Assembly (NCBI RefSeq): GCF_000953635.1 | Contig: NZ_LN614830.1 | Location: forward strand, 1,479,001 to 1,543,000 | Direction: 5' to 3' | Source of the DNA: Legionella micdadei | GTDB taxonomy: Bacteria > Pseudomonadota > Gammaproteobacteria > Legionellales > Legionellaceae | DNA length: 64,000 bases | Shown: in pieces, positions 26,174 through 35,326 of the stretch | How the letters are laid out: each line of letters opens with the position of its first letter | Numbering within the stretch: position 1 is the stretch's first letter | The notes under the pieces: generated by a model | What the model was told of the DNA's origin: nothing | The model's database searches: none | What the model saw: the letters and a program-made list of their open reading frames with translations, nothing else | Translations under genes and position numbers: made by a program

Positions 26174-26902
26174 TTAGCTGAGATTATTTAATTCTGTATA
26201 GAGACCCAGTAGACCCAGTATGAGGCTAAAGCAAGCAATAGCAAATCCTAAAAGCCTGGAAATATATAAAGATAATTTATCGGCTCGTTGAATCAGTAAT
26301 GACACCATTAGCCCATTTAAGCCATCGGTTGCCATCATTCCTAGCATAAAAATCAGCCCAAGGATGGCAGAAAAAGTCCAATGCTTTGAAGATGAAATTG
26401 AAATTGAAAACAGGGCAACTTGGCTAAACGTATCAAAGGAAAAGGCGAATAATGCGCCAGTCAGTATGATCCAGATTGCGTTATAACGCTTAAATTTGCC
26501 GATAAAAAAATGCCGTAAGCTACTTGGGGTATGGAATTGGTTTTCGTGTCGTAAAATATTGTAAAGTGTTAGAAAACCAAAAACCAATAAAAAAAATATG
26601 GAGATGAAACTCCCCAAAGGTTCAAGCCAAGTTGGAAATTGAGAGCGGATAAACCCGTTGCTGATAATCACACTTAAAGTAATTACGACTAAGCCATGCC
26701 CTAGGGAAAACAATAATCCCACGCGCTTTGATAATCGGTTATTTGTTCTGATGGTTCTGGTAATGGAATCAATGGTTGCCAAATGATCTAAATCAAGACC
26801 ATGTCGAAGGCCCAATCCAAATACAAAAAGGATGAGTAGGGTTGGTGAATAAATTATGGCATTGGGTAACATGTGTATGTCCGTCCGGGCTCCTCGGGTC
26901 AT
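26174..26902 (-). CDS. Nickel/cobalt permease, NiCoT (HoxN/NixA) family
   Basis: A 242-residue polytopic membrane protein. The NiCoT signature helix is visible as GLRHGLDLDHLATID at about residues 31-45, followed by SLGHGLVVI near 67-75; these His and Asp residues bind the metal. About six or seven hydrophobic segments are present. Length is below that of classical NixA/HoxN (over 300 residues). It would import Ni2+ for the hydrogenase encoded downstream on the other strand. A second in-frame Met lies at codon 11. It is 19 bp downstream of the start of the metal ATPase gene on the same strand, so the two may be co-transcribed. Confidence 0.85.
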   Translation of the reverse strand: MTRGARTDIHMLPNAIIYSPTLLILFVFGLGLRHGLDLDHLATIDSITRTIRTNNRLSKRVGLLFSLGHGLVVITLSVIISNGFIRSQFPTWLEPLGSFISIFFLLVFGFLTLYNILRHENQFHTPSSLRHFFIGKFKRYNAIWIILTGALFAFSFDTFSQVALFSISISSSKHWTFSAILGLIFMLGMMATDGLNGLMVSLLIQRADKLSLYISRLLGFAIACFSLILGLLGLYTELNNLS

Positions 26903-27044
26903 GCTATTTCTTATATCTCACGGATGAGAAGGAATGGCAAGAAGAGTAAATTGATTCATAGCTTATCCATTACACTTAATGTCGAGTCGAATTATGATCT
27001 ATACTGTTTGCTAATCCTAAACAATAATTTTAAAGAAGGTAACA

Positions 27045-27446
27045 ATGGATAAGTTAAATGAGGCTAAACGCTTATCATACTTGAAAGTAGCTTTGTTTTT
27101 AGTCGGCCTTATTTTTATTTTTGGTATTTATCCTCTGACGCTGGTGTGGCCATCTGGCTGGTCATGGCATGCAGGTCAATCAGAATACTTACAGATGATT
27201 TTAGGTATTTACGCAACGCTTGGGGTGTTTTTGATCATCGCTTCCCGTAATCCGGTAGAGCACAGGAGTCTGATTTGGTTTACTATTTGGTCAAGTGTTG
27301 TCCATGGTGGAATCATGGGAATCCAATCTATCGTTTACCCACAGCACTTTGATCACCTTTACGGTGACGTTCCCGCACTCTTTGCCATCGCCTTAATTCT
27401 TGGATTACTAATGCCGCGTAAAAGTCGCAAAAAATCAACGAAGTAG
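27045..27446 (+). CDS. DUF6632-like small membrane protein
   Basis: A 133-residue membrane protein with four predicted helices (about residues 13-35, 47-65, 75-95 and 108-126) and a basic C-terminal tail (PRKSRKKSTK). The pattern of WPSGWSWH after the first helix and VVHGGIMGIQ in the third resembles the DUF6632 family of uncharacterised membrane proteins. AAGAAGGT lies before the ATG. It is divergent from the nickel permease and precedes hypA by about 106 bp. Its function is not known; a link to the hydrogenase is only positional. Confidence 0.75.
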   Translation: MDKLNEAKRLSYLKVALFLVGLIFIFGIYPLTLVWPSGWSWHAGQSEYLQMILGIYATLGVFLIIASRNPVEHRSLIWFTIWSSVVHGGIMGIQSIVYPQHFDHLYGDVPALFAIALILGLLMPRKSRKKSTK

Positions 27447-27552
27447 GGCGAGCCACTATTCATTCCTACGAAGGCAGCACCATTCCTTTATTTTTTCCCT
27501 GGATACTATATGATGTGATTTACCTATCTAGGAACTTATTACTCCTTTTGAG

Positions 27553-27894
27553 ATGCATGAACTGACTCTCTCACGCACCATTCTCGATATCATTAAACAA
27601 CACGCATCCGCAATGAATTGCCGATCTGTTAAAAAAATTTATCTCGAAATTGGTCAATTGATTGGTGTAGATCAAGAGTCTCTCAAGTTTAGTTTTAATG
27701 TCATAGCGAAAGGCAGTATTGCTGAAAGTGCGGAGCTCGAATTGATTGAAATTAAGGGAAAAGCAATCTGTGACTTTTGTGAGGAAGCTGTTATGCTTAA
27801 AAATTATTACGACGGCTGCGCGATTTGCGGACGATATTCTTTAAGAATAATTCAGGGTGAGGAGCTGCGTGTGAAATCCATGGAGGTTGAATAA
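27553..27894 (+). CDS. hypA: Hydrogenase nickel-insertion protein HypA
   Basis: A 113-residue zinc- and nickel-binding chaperone that, with HypB, loads Ni2+ into the hydrogenase large subunit. The nickel ligand His2 is present (MHELTL), and the structural zinc site is formed by CDFC and CAIC at about residues 74-94. The ATG at 27553 is fixed by the required Met-His-Glu start. It is the first gene of the hyp-hyd unit; hypB begins at its stop codon with a 1-base overlap (TAATG). Confidence 0.95.
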   Translation: MHELTLSRTILDIIKQHASAMNCRSVKKIYLEIGQLIGVDQESLKFSFNVIAKGSIAESAELELIEIKGKAICDFCEEAVMLKNYYDGCAICGRYSLRIIQGEELRVKSMEVE

Positions 27895-28637
27895 TGTGTG
27901 GACTTTGTGGTTGTTCGGAAGGGGATAAACATGAACACCACATGGAGGCAAATGCCCTTCATCCCCATCACCATCATGATTCGGATAAGCTTGTAGCCAT
28001 CGAACAAGACATTCTTGCGAAAAACAATGAATTTGTCAGGGCAAACCATCAAGTTTTTTTAAAAAAGAACGTTGTTGCTATCAACTTGATGTCAAGTCCT
28101 GGTTCAGGCAAGACAACATTACTTGCCAAAACTATTGCTGATTTAAAAGACCGTCTCGATATCGCTGTTATCGTTGGCGATCAGCAAACCGACTATGATG
28201 CGGAAAAAATTAAATCAAGTGGTGGACAAGCTATTCAAATTAATACAGGAAAAGTCTGTCATCTCGATGCTCATATGGTTGGACATGCGATTGATAATTT
28301 AGCGTTAAAAGAGCACTCGCTGCTTTTTATCGAAAATGTGGGTAACTTAGTTTGCCCAGCCCTATTTGATTTAGGAGAATCGTATAAAGTCGTGATTCTG
28401 TCCGTAGCAGAAGGGGACAATAAGCCATTAAAGTATCCGGAAATGTTTCGTAAAGCCGATATCTTGCTACTTACTAAGATGGATTTATTGCCTTACGTTG
28501 ATTTTGAAATAAACCAATGCATTGCTTATGCAAAAAGGATTAACCCAATGGTTGAGGTTTTGCCGATTTCTGCAAAAAACGGGGCGGGACTCAGTAAGTG
28601 GTATGAATGGTTAGAAGCGATTCAAGCGAATGGCTGA
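27894..28637 (+). CDS. hypB: Hydrogenase nickel GTPase HypB
   Basis: A 247-residue GTPase that helps nickel insertion. The N-terminus has the high-affinity nickel motif MCGLCGC and a short His-rich stretch (HPHHHHD) for metal storage. The GTPase core has P-loop SSPGSGKT, a Mg2+ region VGDQQTDYD, the metal site GKVCHLDAHMV and TKMD for guanine specificity. The start overlaps the hypA stop by 1 base; the end overlaps hypF by 8 bases, so translation is probably coupled. Confidence 0.95.
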   Translation: MCGLCGCSEGDKHEHHMEANALHPHHHHDSDKLVAIEQDILAKNNEFVRANHQVFLKKNVVAINLMSSPGSGKTTLLAKTIADLKDRLDIAVIVGDQQTDYDAEKIKSSGGQAIQINTGKVCHLDAHMVGHAIDNLALKEHSLLFIENVGNLVCPALFDLGESYKVVILSVAEGDNKPLKYPEMFRKADILLLTKMDLLPYVDFEINQCIAYAKRINPMVEVLPISAKNGAGLSKWYEWLEAIQANG

Positions 28638-30876
28638 AAGATTACAAATATTGATTAAAGGCCAAGTTCAGGGCGTTGGATTTCGCCCCCATGTTTATCG
28701 AGTCGCCCTGCGCTTAAACCTAACCGGTTGGGTGCAAAATAATGCATTAGGTGTTTTAATCGAAGTGCAAGGGTTATCCGTTTCTTCCTTTCTTGCCCAA
28801 CTTCTAGCCTCATTACCGCCATTAGCTAAGATTAAAGACATTGAAACAAGTCATATCCCCCTAATAGATCATGAAAGCAGTTTTCAAATTATCGACAGTC
28901 ATAAAAGCGGTGTCTCAGGCAGCGTGATTTCACCTGATACAAGCCCTTGTTCAGATTGTTTAAAGGAACTCTTTGATCCCGATAGCCGGTATTATCAATA
29001 CCCTTTTTTAAATTGTACGCAATGCGGCCCTCGCTTCTCGATCACCCGGGAGTTACCTTATGACCGTTGTCAAACCTCAATGAGCGAATTTCCGTTATGC
29101 TTAGCTTGCAAGCAAGATTATAGTTCACCGACAAATCGCCGCTATCATGCGCAACCTACTGCTTGTAAAAACTGCGGCCCAGAACTTTCAGTTCCCATCC
29201 AAGCAATCGCTGAAGCTTTACGGGCAGGAAAAATCATTGCGCTCAAAGGGGTTGGTGGTTATCAATTGCTCTGTGATGCTAGAAATAAAAGTGCTATTCA
29301 AAGGTTGCGTCAAAAAAAATACCGCGAAGCTAAGCCGTTGGCTTTAATGGTGCTCAATTGTATTAGCGCTGAAGAATTGGTTCTTATCAGTACTGAGGAA
29401 AAAGAAGTCCTCGTCAGCCCAGCGCGTCCTATTGTTCTACTTAAAAAAAAGCAAGAGGTGCTTCCTAAACTCGTTGCACCGCATTTATCTTGCTTAGGCA
29501 TTATGCTGCCGTCTTCCCCCTTGCTTTACTTACTGTTTCACGCTTTAGCAGGTTTCCCCGAAGGATTGGGTTGGTTAGAGTCTATTCATCCATGGGCACT
29601 GATCGCCACTAGCGCTAACATTGCAGGCAACCCATTACTTATAGCGGATGAGAAGGCTAATGATGAACTGATCGCTATCGCCGATTTGATTGTTTCATAC
29701 AATCGCCAAATTCTTACTCGTGTTGACGATTCAGTTCTCCGCATTATCAATCATTCGCCTCATTTTGTGCGGCGTGCGCGTGGGTTTTCACCAATTAGCA
29801 TTCAATTACCTGCCTCGATACCCTCGACATTAGCTTTAGGGGGACACCTTAAGAATACTTTTTGCATAACTCGGGGAAATGAAGCCTTCGTTTCTCAACA
29901 TATAGGCAGCATGACGAATAAAGAAACCATCGATTTTTTTCATGAATCACTCACACACTGGATGCGATTTCTTGATGTCAAAATTGAGCGTGTTGCTTGC
30001 GATTTACACCCCGATTTCTATACGACGCACTTTGCAAGCCAATACAATCTTCCCGTTATTGCAGTGCAGCATCATCACGCCCATTTAGCTTCTGTCGTTG
30101 CAGAGCATCAGATTATGGAACCTGCCTTAGGTTTGGCGCTTGATGGGTATGGATACGGATGGGATGGTAAGGCTTGGGGAGGCGAATTATTTCTTTTGAA
30201 AAAAGGTGCTCAAGCTCAACGGCTGGCTCATTTTTATCCTATTCCCCAACCCGGAGGTGAACGTGCGGTTCATGAGACGTGGCGGATGGCTGCTGCTGTT
30301 TTACATTGCCTGAACAGAGACGAAGAGATCATTCAGCGATTTGCTGAGCAATCCCAGGTTTTTGGTGTGGCCCGTTTGCTTAAAACGAATCCTTCTTTGC
30401 CAACTACAAGCAGTTGCGGCCGCCTTTTTGATGCTGCAAGTGCATTGTTAAATGTAAATACACTGTCTCACTATGAAGGGCAAGCGCCCATGCAGCTTGA
30501 AAGTTTGGTTACTTCTCCTGAAGTTTTTGCCAGCGGCTGGACTTTTACTCAGGAGCAATTTAATTTTTTACCAACGATGTTACAGTTATTGCAGATGAAG
30601 CCTAAGGAGGGTGCAAATTTGTTCCACGGAACATTGATCGCTGGTTTAGCCGATTGGATTCTGTTTTATGCAAAAAAAACATCCATCAATCTTGTCTTAC
30701 TCAGCGGTGGCTGTTTTTTAAATCAAGTGCTCACTGAAGGATTAACAAAGCAGTTGGAAAACCATGGATTAAAGGTGTATTTACCACAGCAATTGCCTGC
30801 AAATGATGGTGGTATTTCTTTAGGTCAGGCATGGATAGGCGGCAATTACCCGGAGGCTGACATCTTATGTGCTTAG
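28630..30876 (+). CDS. hypF: Carbamoyltransferase HypF
   Basis: A 748-residue enzyme that makes the cyanide ligands of the NiFe centre from carbamoyl phosphate and passes the carbamoyl group to HypE. Domains in order: acylphosphatase (residues 1-90, GQVQGVGFRPHVY), two zinc fingers (CSDC/CTQC and CLAC/CKNC, about 105-185), a YrdC-like adenylating domain (about 190-380) and a Kae1-like transferase domain (about 395-748) with VQHHHAHLAS. Length is normal. It overlaps hypB by 8 bases and hypC by 10 bases. Confidence 0.95.
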   Translation: MAERLQILIKGQVQGVGFRPHVYRVALRLNLTGWVQNNALGVLIEVQGLSVSSFLAQLLASLPPLAKIKDIETSHIPLIDHESSFQIIDSHKSGVSGSVISPDTSPCSDCLKELFDPDSRYYQYPFLNCTQCGPRFSITRELPYDRCQTSMSEFPLCLACKQDYSSPTNRRYHAQPTACKNCGPELSVPIQAIAEALRAGKIIALKGVGGYQLLCDARNKSAIQRLRQKKYREAKPLALMVLNCISAEELVLISTEEKEVLVSPARPIVLLKKKQEVLPKLVAPHLSCLGIMLPSSPLLYLLFHALAGFPEGLGWLESIHPWALIATSANIAGNPLLIADEKANDELIAIADLIVSYNRQILTRVDDSVLRIINHSPHFVRRARGFSPISIQLPASIPSTLALGGHLKNTFCITRGNEAFVSQHIGSMTNKETIDFFHESLTHWMRFLDVKIERVACDLHPDFYTTHFASQYNLPVIAVQHHHAHLASVVAEHQIMEPALGLALDGYGYGWDGKAWGGELFLLKKGAQAQRLAHFYPIPQPGGERAVHETWRMAAAVLHCLNRDEEIIQRFAEQSQVFGVARLLKTNPSLPTTSSCGRLFDAASALLNVNTLSHYEGQAPMQLESLVTSPEVFASGWTFTQEQFNFLPTMLQLLQMKPKEGANLFHGTLIAGLADWILFYAKKTSINLVLLSGGCFLNQVLTEGLTKQLENHGLKVYLPQQLPANDGGISLGQAWIGGNYPEADILCA

Positions 30877-31091
30877 CGCTTCCAGTTCAAGTTACGCGAT
30901 TGCTTGATTCCCAACGAGCTCTAGTGAATTTGGGTGGAATTGAAAAAGAAATTTCGATTGCTTTATTAGATCAAGTCAGCGAGGGTGACTACGTGATTCT
31001 TCATGTGGGGTATGCGTTAACAATATTGAACGAAGACGAGGCACGAAGAACATTGACTCTGTTTGCTGAAATGCAGGGACAGACACGATGA
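30867..31091 (+). CDS. hypC: Hydrogenase assembly chaperone HypC
   Basis: A 74-residue HypC/HupF-family chaperone. The conserved N-terminus MCLALPVQV is present; Cys2 is needed to hold the iron with HypD and to bind the immature large subunit. The motif GDYVILHVGYAL lies near residue 41. It overlaps hypF by 10 bases and hypD by 4 bases. Only one HypC-type protein is encoded in the window, so it must serve the single hydrogenase here. Confidence 0.95.
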   Translation: MCLALPVQVTRLLDSQRALVNLGGIEKEISIALLDQVSEGDYVILHVGYALTILNEDEARRTLTLFAEMQGQTR

Positions 31092-32203
31092 AATACATAG
31101 ATGAGTTTCGTAATGCGGATTTTGCAAAAGCAATCGTCGAAGAGATTAGCAATCAAGCAATCCCCAAACGGTATTATCGATTGATGGAATTTTGTGGTGG
31201 CCATACTCATACCATTCATCGTTATGGTCTTCCAAGCCTTTTGCCTGACAATGTGGAAATGGTTCACGGACCTGGGTGTCCGGTTTGCATTTTACCGATT
31301 CATCGAATTGATAAAGCTATCGCTTTAGCTTCTTTGCCTCATGTTATTTTGTGTAGCTATGGTGATATGTTGCGCGTACCAGGATCCAATCAGCAAAGTT
31401 TATTGCAGGCAAAGGCGCGCGGCGCTGATGTAAGGATGGTTTATTCAGTGGATGATGCGCTTCGTTTAGCGCAAATAAATCCTGAAAAAGAAGTTGTTTT
31501 TTTCGCGATTGGGTTCGAAACAACCACACCGCCTACAGCTTATGCCATCAAAGAAGCAAAACGATTAAATTTGTCCAATTTTACGGTATTTTGCAATCAT
31601 GTATTGACTCCTGCAGCAATGAGTTGCCTTTTGCAAACTTCTTATGATGAAGAGCCTATCCATCATTTAGATGGGTTTGTTGGACCCGCCCATGTCAGTA
31701 TTGTGACAGGGAGCAGGGCTTATGAACCCATAAGCAATCAATATAAAAAGCCGATCGTGATATCGGGTTTCGAACCTCTCGATGTGTTGCACGCTATTTT
31801 AATGTTGATTGAACAAATTAATGCAGGAAGAAGCGATGTTGAAATTCAATACACACGAGCAGTGACTCGGGAAGGAAATTTAAAATCACAAGCCATAATG
31901 GGAGAAGTGTTTGAATTGCGGTTAAGTTTTGAATGGCGCGGGTTGGGAAGCATTCCGGACAGCGCTTTGCAAATTAAAGCCGCTTATGAACAGTTTGATG
32001 CTGAAAAACGGTTTCCCTTACCCGATTCTCTTGGTGTGGAACACAAGCAATGCGATTGCGGGTCTATTTTGCGCGGCATAAAAAGGCCTACTGATTGTAA
32101 ACTTTTCGCTAAAGTGTGTACGCCGCAAAATCCGCTCGGCTCTTGCATGGTTTCATCTGAGGGTGCTTGTGCTGCTGTTTATGCTTATGGAAGGAGAAGT
32201 TAG
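31088..32203 (+). CDS. hypD: Hydrogenase Fe(CN)2CO assembly protein HypD
   Basis: A 371-residue iron-sulfur protein that builds the Fe(CN)2CO unit together with HypC and HypE. Conserved motifs are CGGHTH (about residue 36), GPGCPVC (about residue 60), GFETT with PT nearby, and a C-terminal cysteine set (CDCGSILRG, CKLF, CTP) that holds the [4Fe-4S] cluster. Length fits the family. The start overlaps hypC by 4 bases, and the stop is 2 bases before the start of hypE. Confidence 0.95.
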   Translation: MKYIDEFRNADFAKAIVEEISNQAIPKRYYRLMEFCGGHTHTIHRYGLPSLLPDNVEMVHGPGCPVCILPIHRIDKAIALASLPHVILCSYGDMLRVPGSNQQSLLQAKARGADVRMVYSVDDALRLAQINPEKEVVFFAIGFETTTPPTAYAIKEAKRLNLSNFTVFCNHVLTPAAMSCLLQTSYDEEPIHHLDGFVGPAHVSIVTGSRAYEPISNQYKKPIVISGFEPLDVLHAILMLIEQINAGRSDVEIQYTRAVTREGNLKSQAIMGEVFELRLSFEWRGLGSIPDSALQIKAAYEQFDAEKRFPLPDSLGVEHKQCDCGSILRGIKRPTDCKLFAKVCTPQNPLGSCMVSSEGACAAVYAYGRRS

Positions 32204-32205
32204 CT

Positions 32206-33258
32206 ATGGAAACGCTAGCCAAAAGATCACCGGGAGCAAAATTAAATCTAAAAAACGGTTTGATTGATTTAAGCCATGGCAGTGGCGGACGCGCTATGGT
32301 GCAATTAATTAACGAGCTGTTTTTGCCGGCGTTCAAGAACCCCTGGCTCGATCAAAAAAATGACCAGGCTTGTTTTCTTGTGGATGCGGGGCGCATGGTC
32401 ATGACCACGGATGCCCACGTTATTTCTCCTTTATTTTTTCCTGGTGGCAATATCGGTTCATTAGCAGTACACGGAACGATAAATGATATTGCCATGGCAG
32501 GAGCAAAGCCATTGTATCTATCCGCGAGCTTCATCTTGGAGGAAGGATTTCCCCTTGCTGACTTAAAAAAAATTGTCACATCAATGGCAGAGGCAGCTTT
32601 TGCTGCCGATGTCGCTATTGTTGCAGGAGATACCAAAGTCGTGGAGCGAGGTAAAGGGGATGGAGTATTTATCAGCACCACAGGATTAGGCGTAATTCCT
32701 GAAGGCATTTCTATTTCCGGTGATCAAGCAAAACCGGGTGATAAAGTGATTCTTAGCGGATATATTGGCGATCATGGGATTGCTGTCTTATCCAAACGCA
32801 ATAATTTGGAATTTTCAACGACAATAGAATCAGATACTGCGGCTTTGAATGATTTGGTCACTCATATGCTTGATGCAGTACCTTCAATTCATTGCTTGCG
32901 AGATCCGACTCGCGGTGGTGTGGCATCAACTCTGAATGAATGGGCTTTACAATCGCGAGTTGGTTTTATGATTGATGAAACTAAAATCCCAATCCGCACT
33001 GAGGTAGCAAGCGCTTGCGAACTCTTAGGTTTAGATGCTTTGTACGTGGCGAATGAGGGGAAACTTTTGGCCATTTGTCCGGCAGAAGAGGCTGATCAAT
33101 TAATTACAGCCATGCATGGTCATCCTCAGGGTAAGCAAGCAGCAATTATCGGGGAAGTGATTGAAGATCCGAGGTATTTTGTACAGCTGCGTACAAAATT
33201 AGGCGGGCTAAGGATCATTGATTGGTTAAACGGGGAACAATTGCCGCGAATTTGCTAA
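32206..33258 (+). CDS. hypE: Carbamoyl dehydratase HypE
   Basis: A 350-residue PurM/AIR-synthase-like enzyme that dehydrates the carbamoyl group on its own C-terminal cysteine to a thiocyanate. The last residues are LPRIC, with the required terminal Cys. The N-terminus has LSHGSGGRAM and the ATP site GDTKVVERGK. The frame extends upstream to 32167 inside hypD, but ATG 32206, nine bases after AAGGAG (32191-32196), fits the known start of the family. It follows hypD directly. About 100 bp separate it from the hydrogenase structural genes. Confidence 0.95.
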   Translation: METLAKRSPGAKLNLKNGLIDLSHGSGGRAMVQLINELFLPAFKNPWLDQKNDQACFLVDAGRMVMTTDAHVISPLFFPGGNIGSLAVHGTINDIAMAGAKPLYLSASFILEEGFPLADLKKIVTSMAEAAFAADVAIVAGDTKVVERGKGDGVFISTTGLGVIPEGISISGDQAKPGDKVILSGYIGDHGIAVLSKRNNLEFSTTIESDTAALNDLVTHMLDAVPSIHCLRDPTRGGVASTLNEWALQSRVGFMIDETKIPIRTEVASACELLGLDALYVANEGKLLAICPAEEADQLITAMHGHPQGKQAAIIGEVIEDPRYFVQLRTKLGGLRIIDWLNGEQLPRIC

Positions 33259-33360
33259 ATTTTGCTTATCGCGCGGCTCAGATTATTGAGGTCTAAACTC
33301 TCAATGGCAGTACGGGCAATACCTGCACGCGAGCCACCTGCTTTAAGGATTAAGCTACTG

Positions 33361-34485
33361 ATGAACAACGATAACTATTTTTTGTCTCACGAAAAGTTAC
33401 AAGAATTAATCGATGCACTCCGAGGGTTAGGCTTCTCTTGTGTGGGGCCTCAAGTTCGTGATGGTGCAATTGTCTATGATACTCTTACCGAAGCTAAACG
33501 ATTGCCCTGGGGTATTCGTGATCATCAAAATCCGGGGGGGTATCACCTCGAAACGTTGACAACCCAGCGTGCGTTCTCATGGGCTAATGGTCCACAAGCC
33601 ATTAAGCCCTTGCTTTTTAAACCAAGTGAAACCGTTTGGCGGGTTGAGCGCAGCACTACTGGGAAATTAGAATTTAAACCTTGTGTAGCGGATGGCCCGC
33701 CCATAGCTATTTTGGGCGCTCGCTCTTGCGATTTAGCGGCAATGGCCATCCAAGATAAAGTGTTTATCACAGCAACGCATCAAGATGAACGATATCGTAA
33801 ACGACGTGAATCATTATTTATTGTTGCTGTTAATTGTGGTTATTCATCGGCGAATTGTTTTTGCGTTTCGGCAGGAACAGGGCCTGAGGTTAGAAGTCTT
33901 TTTGATTTGTTAATGACCGAATTAGATTTGGGGTTTGTTATTAAACCTGGTAGCGAACGTGGGAAAAAACTAATTTCCAGTTTAAATTTGTCATTAGCAA
34001 CTGCACAACAACGCAAAGAAGCAGAGCAAGAAGTAAAAAATGCCGCTACCATGCAAACAAAGCGTATTCCCTTGGATAATCAGCGAGGCTTACGCGATTT
34101 GTTGTTTTCCAATTTAGGCCATTCCCGGTGGGAGGAAGTCGCTGAGCGATGTTTATCCTGTGGGAATTGTACCTCTGTTTGTCCAACTTGTTTTTGTCAT
34201 AGTGAGATAACCAAGCCTAGTCTTGATGGAAAAAGTAGCGAGCAGAAGCGTGAATGGGATTCTTGCTTTACGGAGGGTCATAGTTATCTAGCCGGACACC
34301 CGATTCGTGATGATACGAGAAAGCGTTATCGCCAGTGGCTAACGCACAAGGTAGGCAGCTGGTTTGATCAGTTTGATACAAGTGGTTGTGTAGGGTGTGG
34401 ACGATGCATAACTTGGTGTCCGGTAGGCATCGATATTACCGAAGAATTAGCTGCCATTTCGGGTGAATCAAATGTGCGAGAGTAG
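33361..34485 (+). CDS. Soluble hydrogenase beta subunit (HydB/HyhB type, iron-sulfur)
   Basis: A 374-residue electron-transfer subunit of a group 3b-like hydrogenase, related to anaerobic sulfite reductase subunit A. Two [4Fe-4S] motifs are visible in the C-terminal part: [16 protein letters not shown] (about residues 261-276) and [12 protein letters not shown] (about 342-353). Earlier cysteines lie in ARSCD and [12 protein letters not shown]. The frame is open from TTG 33262, with ATGs at 33304 and 33361. I chose 33361 because AAGG lies upstream and homologues begin close to this point, but the start is not certain. It is the first of four structural genes and is 3 bp from the gamma subunit. 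Confidence 0.88.
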   Translation: MNNDNYFLSHEKLQELIDALRGLGFSCVGPQVRDGAIVYDTLTEAKRLPWGIRDHQNPGGYHLETLTTQRAFSWANGPQAIKPLLFKPSETVWRVERSTTGKLEFKPCVADGPPIAILGARSCDLAAMAIQDKVFITATHQDERYRKRRESLFIVAVNCGYSSANCFCVSAGTGPEVRSLFDLLMTELDLGFVIKPGSERGKKLISSLNLSLATAQQRKEAEQEVKNAATMQTKRIPLDNQRGLRDLLFSNLGHSRWEEVAERCLSCGNCTSVCPTCFCHSEITKPSLDGKSSEQKREWDSCFTEGHSYLAGHPIRDDTRKRYRQWLTHKVGSWFDQFDTSGCVGCGRCITWCPVGIDITEELAAISGESNVRE

Positions 34486-34488
34486 GCA

Positions 34489-35325
34489 ATGACGACAGAT
34501 GCTTATTTACCTCATGCAGCAAAAATAAAGGCTCGACGGCAAGAATCACCGACGATTTTTACCCTTGATCTTCAATTTGTTGAAAAGCCGCAGCAACACG
34601 CTTTTTCATTCTACCCCGGGCAATTCAACATGCTCTGTTTATACGGGGTTGGTGAAGTTGCCATTTCAATTAGCTCTGATCCCGAAGAGCAATCCTACCT
34701 AAGCCATACTATCCGTGCGGTTGGGCGTGTCACGAAAGCTATGCAGCAATTAAAAAAGGGAGATTATGTTGGCATCCGGGGGCCTTTGGGCAAGGGTTGG
34801 CCTGTTAAAGAAGTTTTAGGCAAAGATATCGTTGTGGTCACGGGCGGCTTAGGATGCGCACCCACTGTGTCTGTCATTAATTACATTTTAGCTAGGCGTC
34901 AAGATTATGGTGCTTTAAAAATTTTTCAGGGTGTAAAACACAGTGAGGATTTTATTTTCCGCAAACAATATAAACAATGGCAAACAATGCCAGACACTGA
35001 AATTTATATTGCAGCAGATCAAGCTGGACCAAAGTGGCCTTGGCGCGTGGGTTATGTCACCGATATGATTGAATCACTTAAGCTCAATGCGAGTAATACG
35101 GTTGCAATGATGTGTGGTCCGCAAGGCATGATGCTTGCGGCGAGCTTGGCATTGATTAATCAGGGTGTTCCTGAGCAAGCAATCTATCTTAGCATGGAGC
35201 GTAATATGGAGTGTGGAATCGGTCATTGTGGTCATTGTCAATATGGGGGTTTATTTATTTGTAAAGACGGTCCTATTTTTGCCTATGATCGTATAAAAGG
35301 GTTATTTACGGAACCAGGATTTTAG
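34489..35325 (+). CDS. Soluble hydrogenase gamma subunit (FAD/NAD(P)-binding, HydG type)
   Basis: A 278-residue flavoprotein of the ferredoxin-NADP reductase/dihydroorotate dehydrogenase electron-transfer group. FAD-binding region [16 protein letters not shown] (about 41-56), NAD(P)-binding [10 protein letters not shown] (about 122-131) and a C-terminal [2Fe-2S] site CGIGHCGHC with a further Cys in LFICKDGP. It would pass electrons between NAD(P)H and the beta subunit. It lies 3 bp after the beta subunit and 1 bp before the small subunit, in the order of the Pyrococcus sulfhydrogenase operon (beta, gamma, delta, alpha). Confidence 0.93.
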   Translation: MTTDAYLPHAAKIKARRQESPTIFTLDLQFVEKPQQHAFSFYPGQFNMLCLYGVGEVAISISSDPEEQSYLSHTIRAVGRVTKAMQQLKKGDYVGIRGPLGKGWPVKEVLGKDIVVVTGGLGCAPTVSVINYILARRQDYGALKIFQGVKHSEDFIFRKQYKQWQTMPDTEIYIAADQAGPKWPWRVGYVTDMIESLKLNASNTVAMMCGPQGMMLAASLALINQGVPEQAIYLSMERNMECGIGHCGHCQYGGLFICKDGPIFAYDRIKGLFTEPGF

Positions 35326-35326
35326 T

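Noticed and set aside
23223..27044. Search for FNR/ANR-type sites (TTGAT-N4-ATCAA) in the promoter gaps of the stress and hydrogenase block
   Set aside because: No match was seen by eye in these gaps.
33262..33360. Readable minus-strand stretch (contains AGGSRAGIARTAIESL) between hypE and the hydrogenase beta gene; faintly like the C-terminus of Mg-chelatase-type ComM proteins
   Set aside because: Too short to support a gene or remnant, and the plus-strand frame is also open here.
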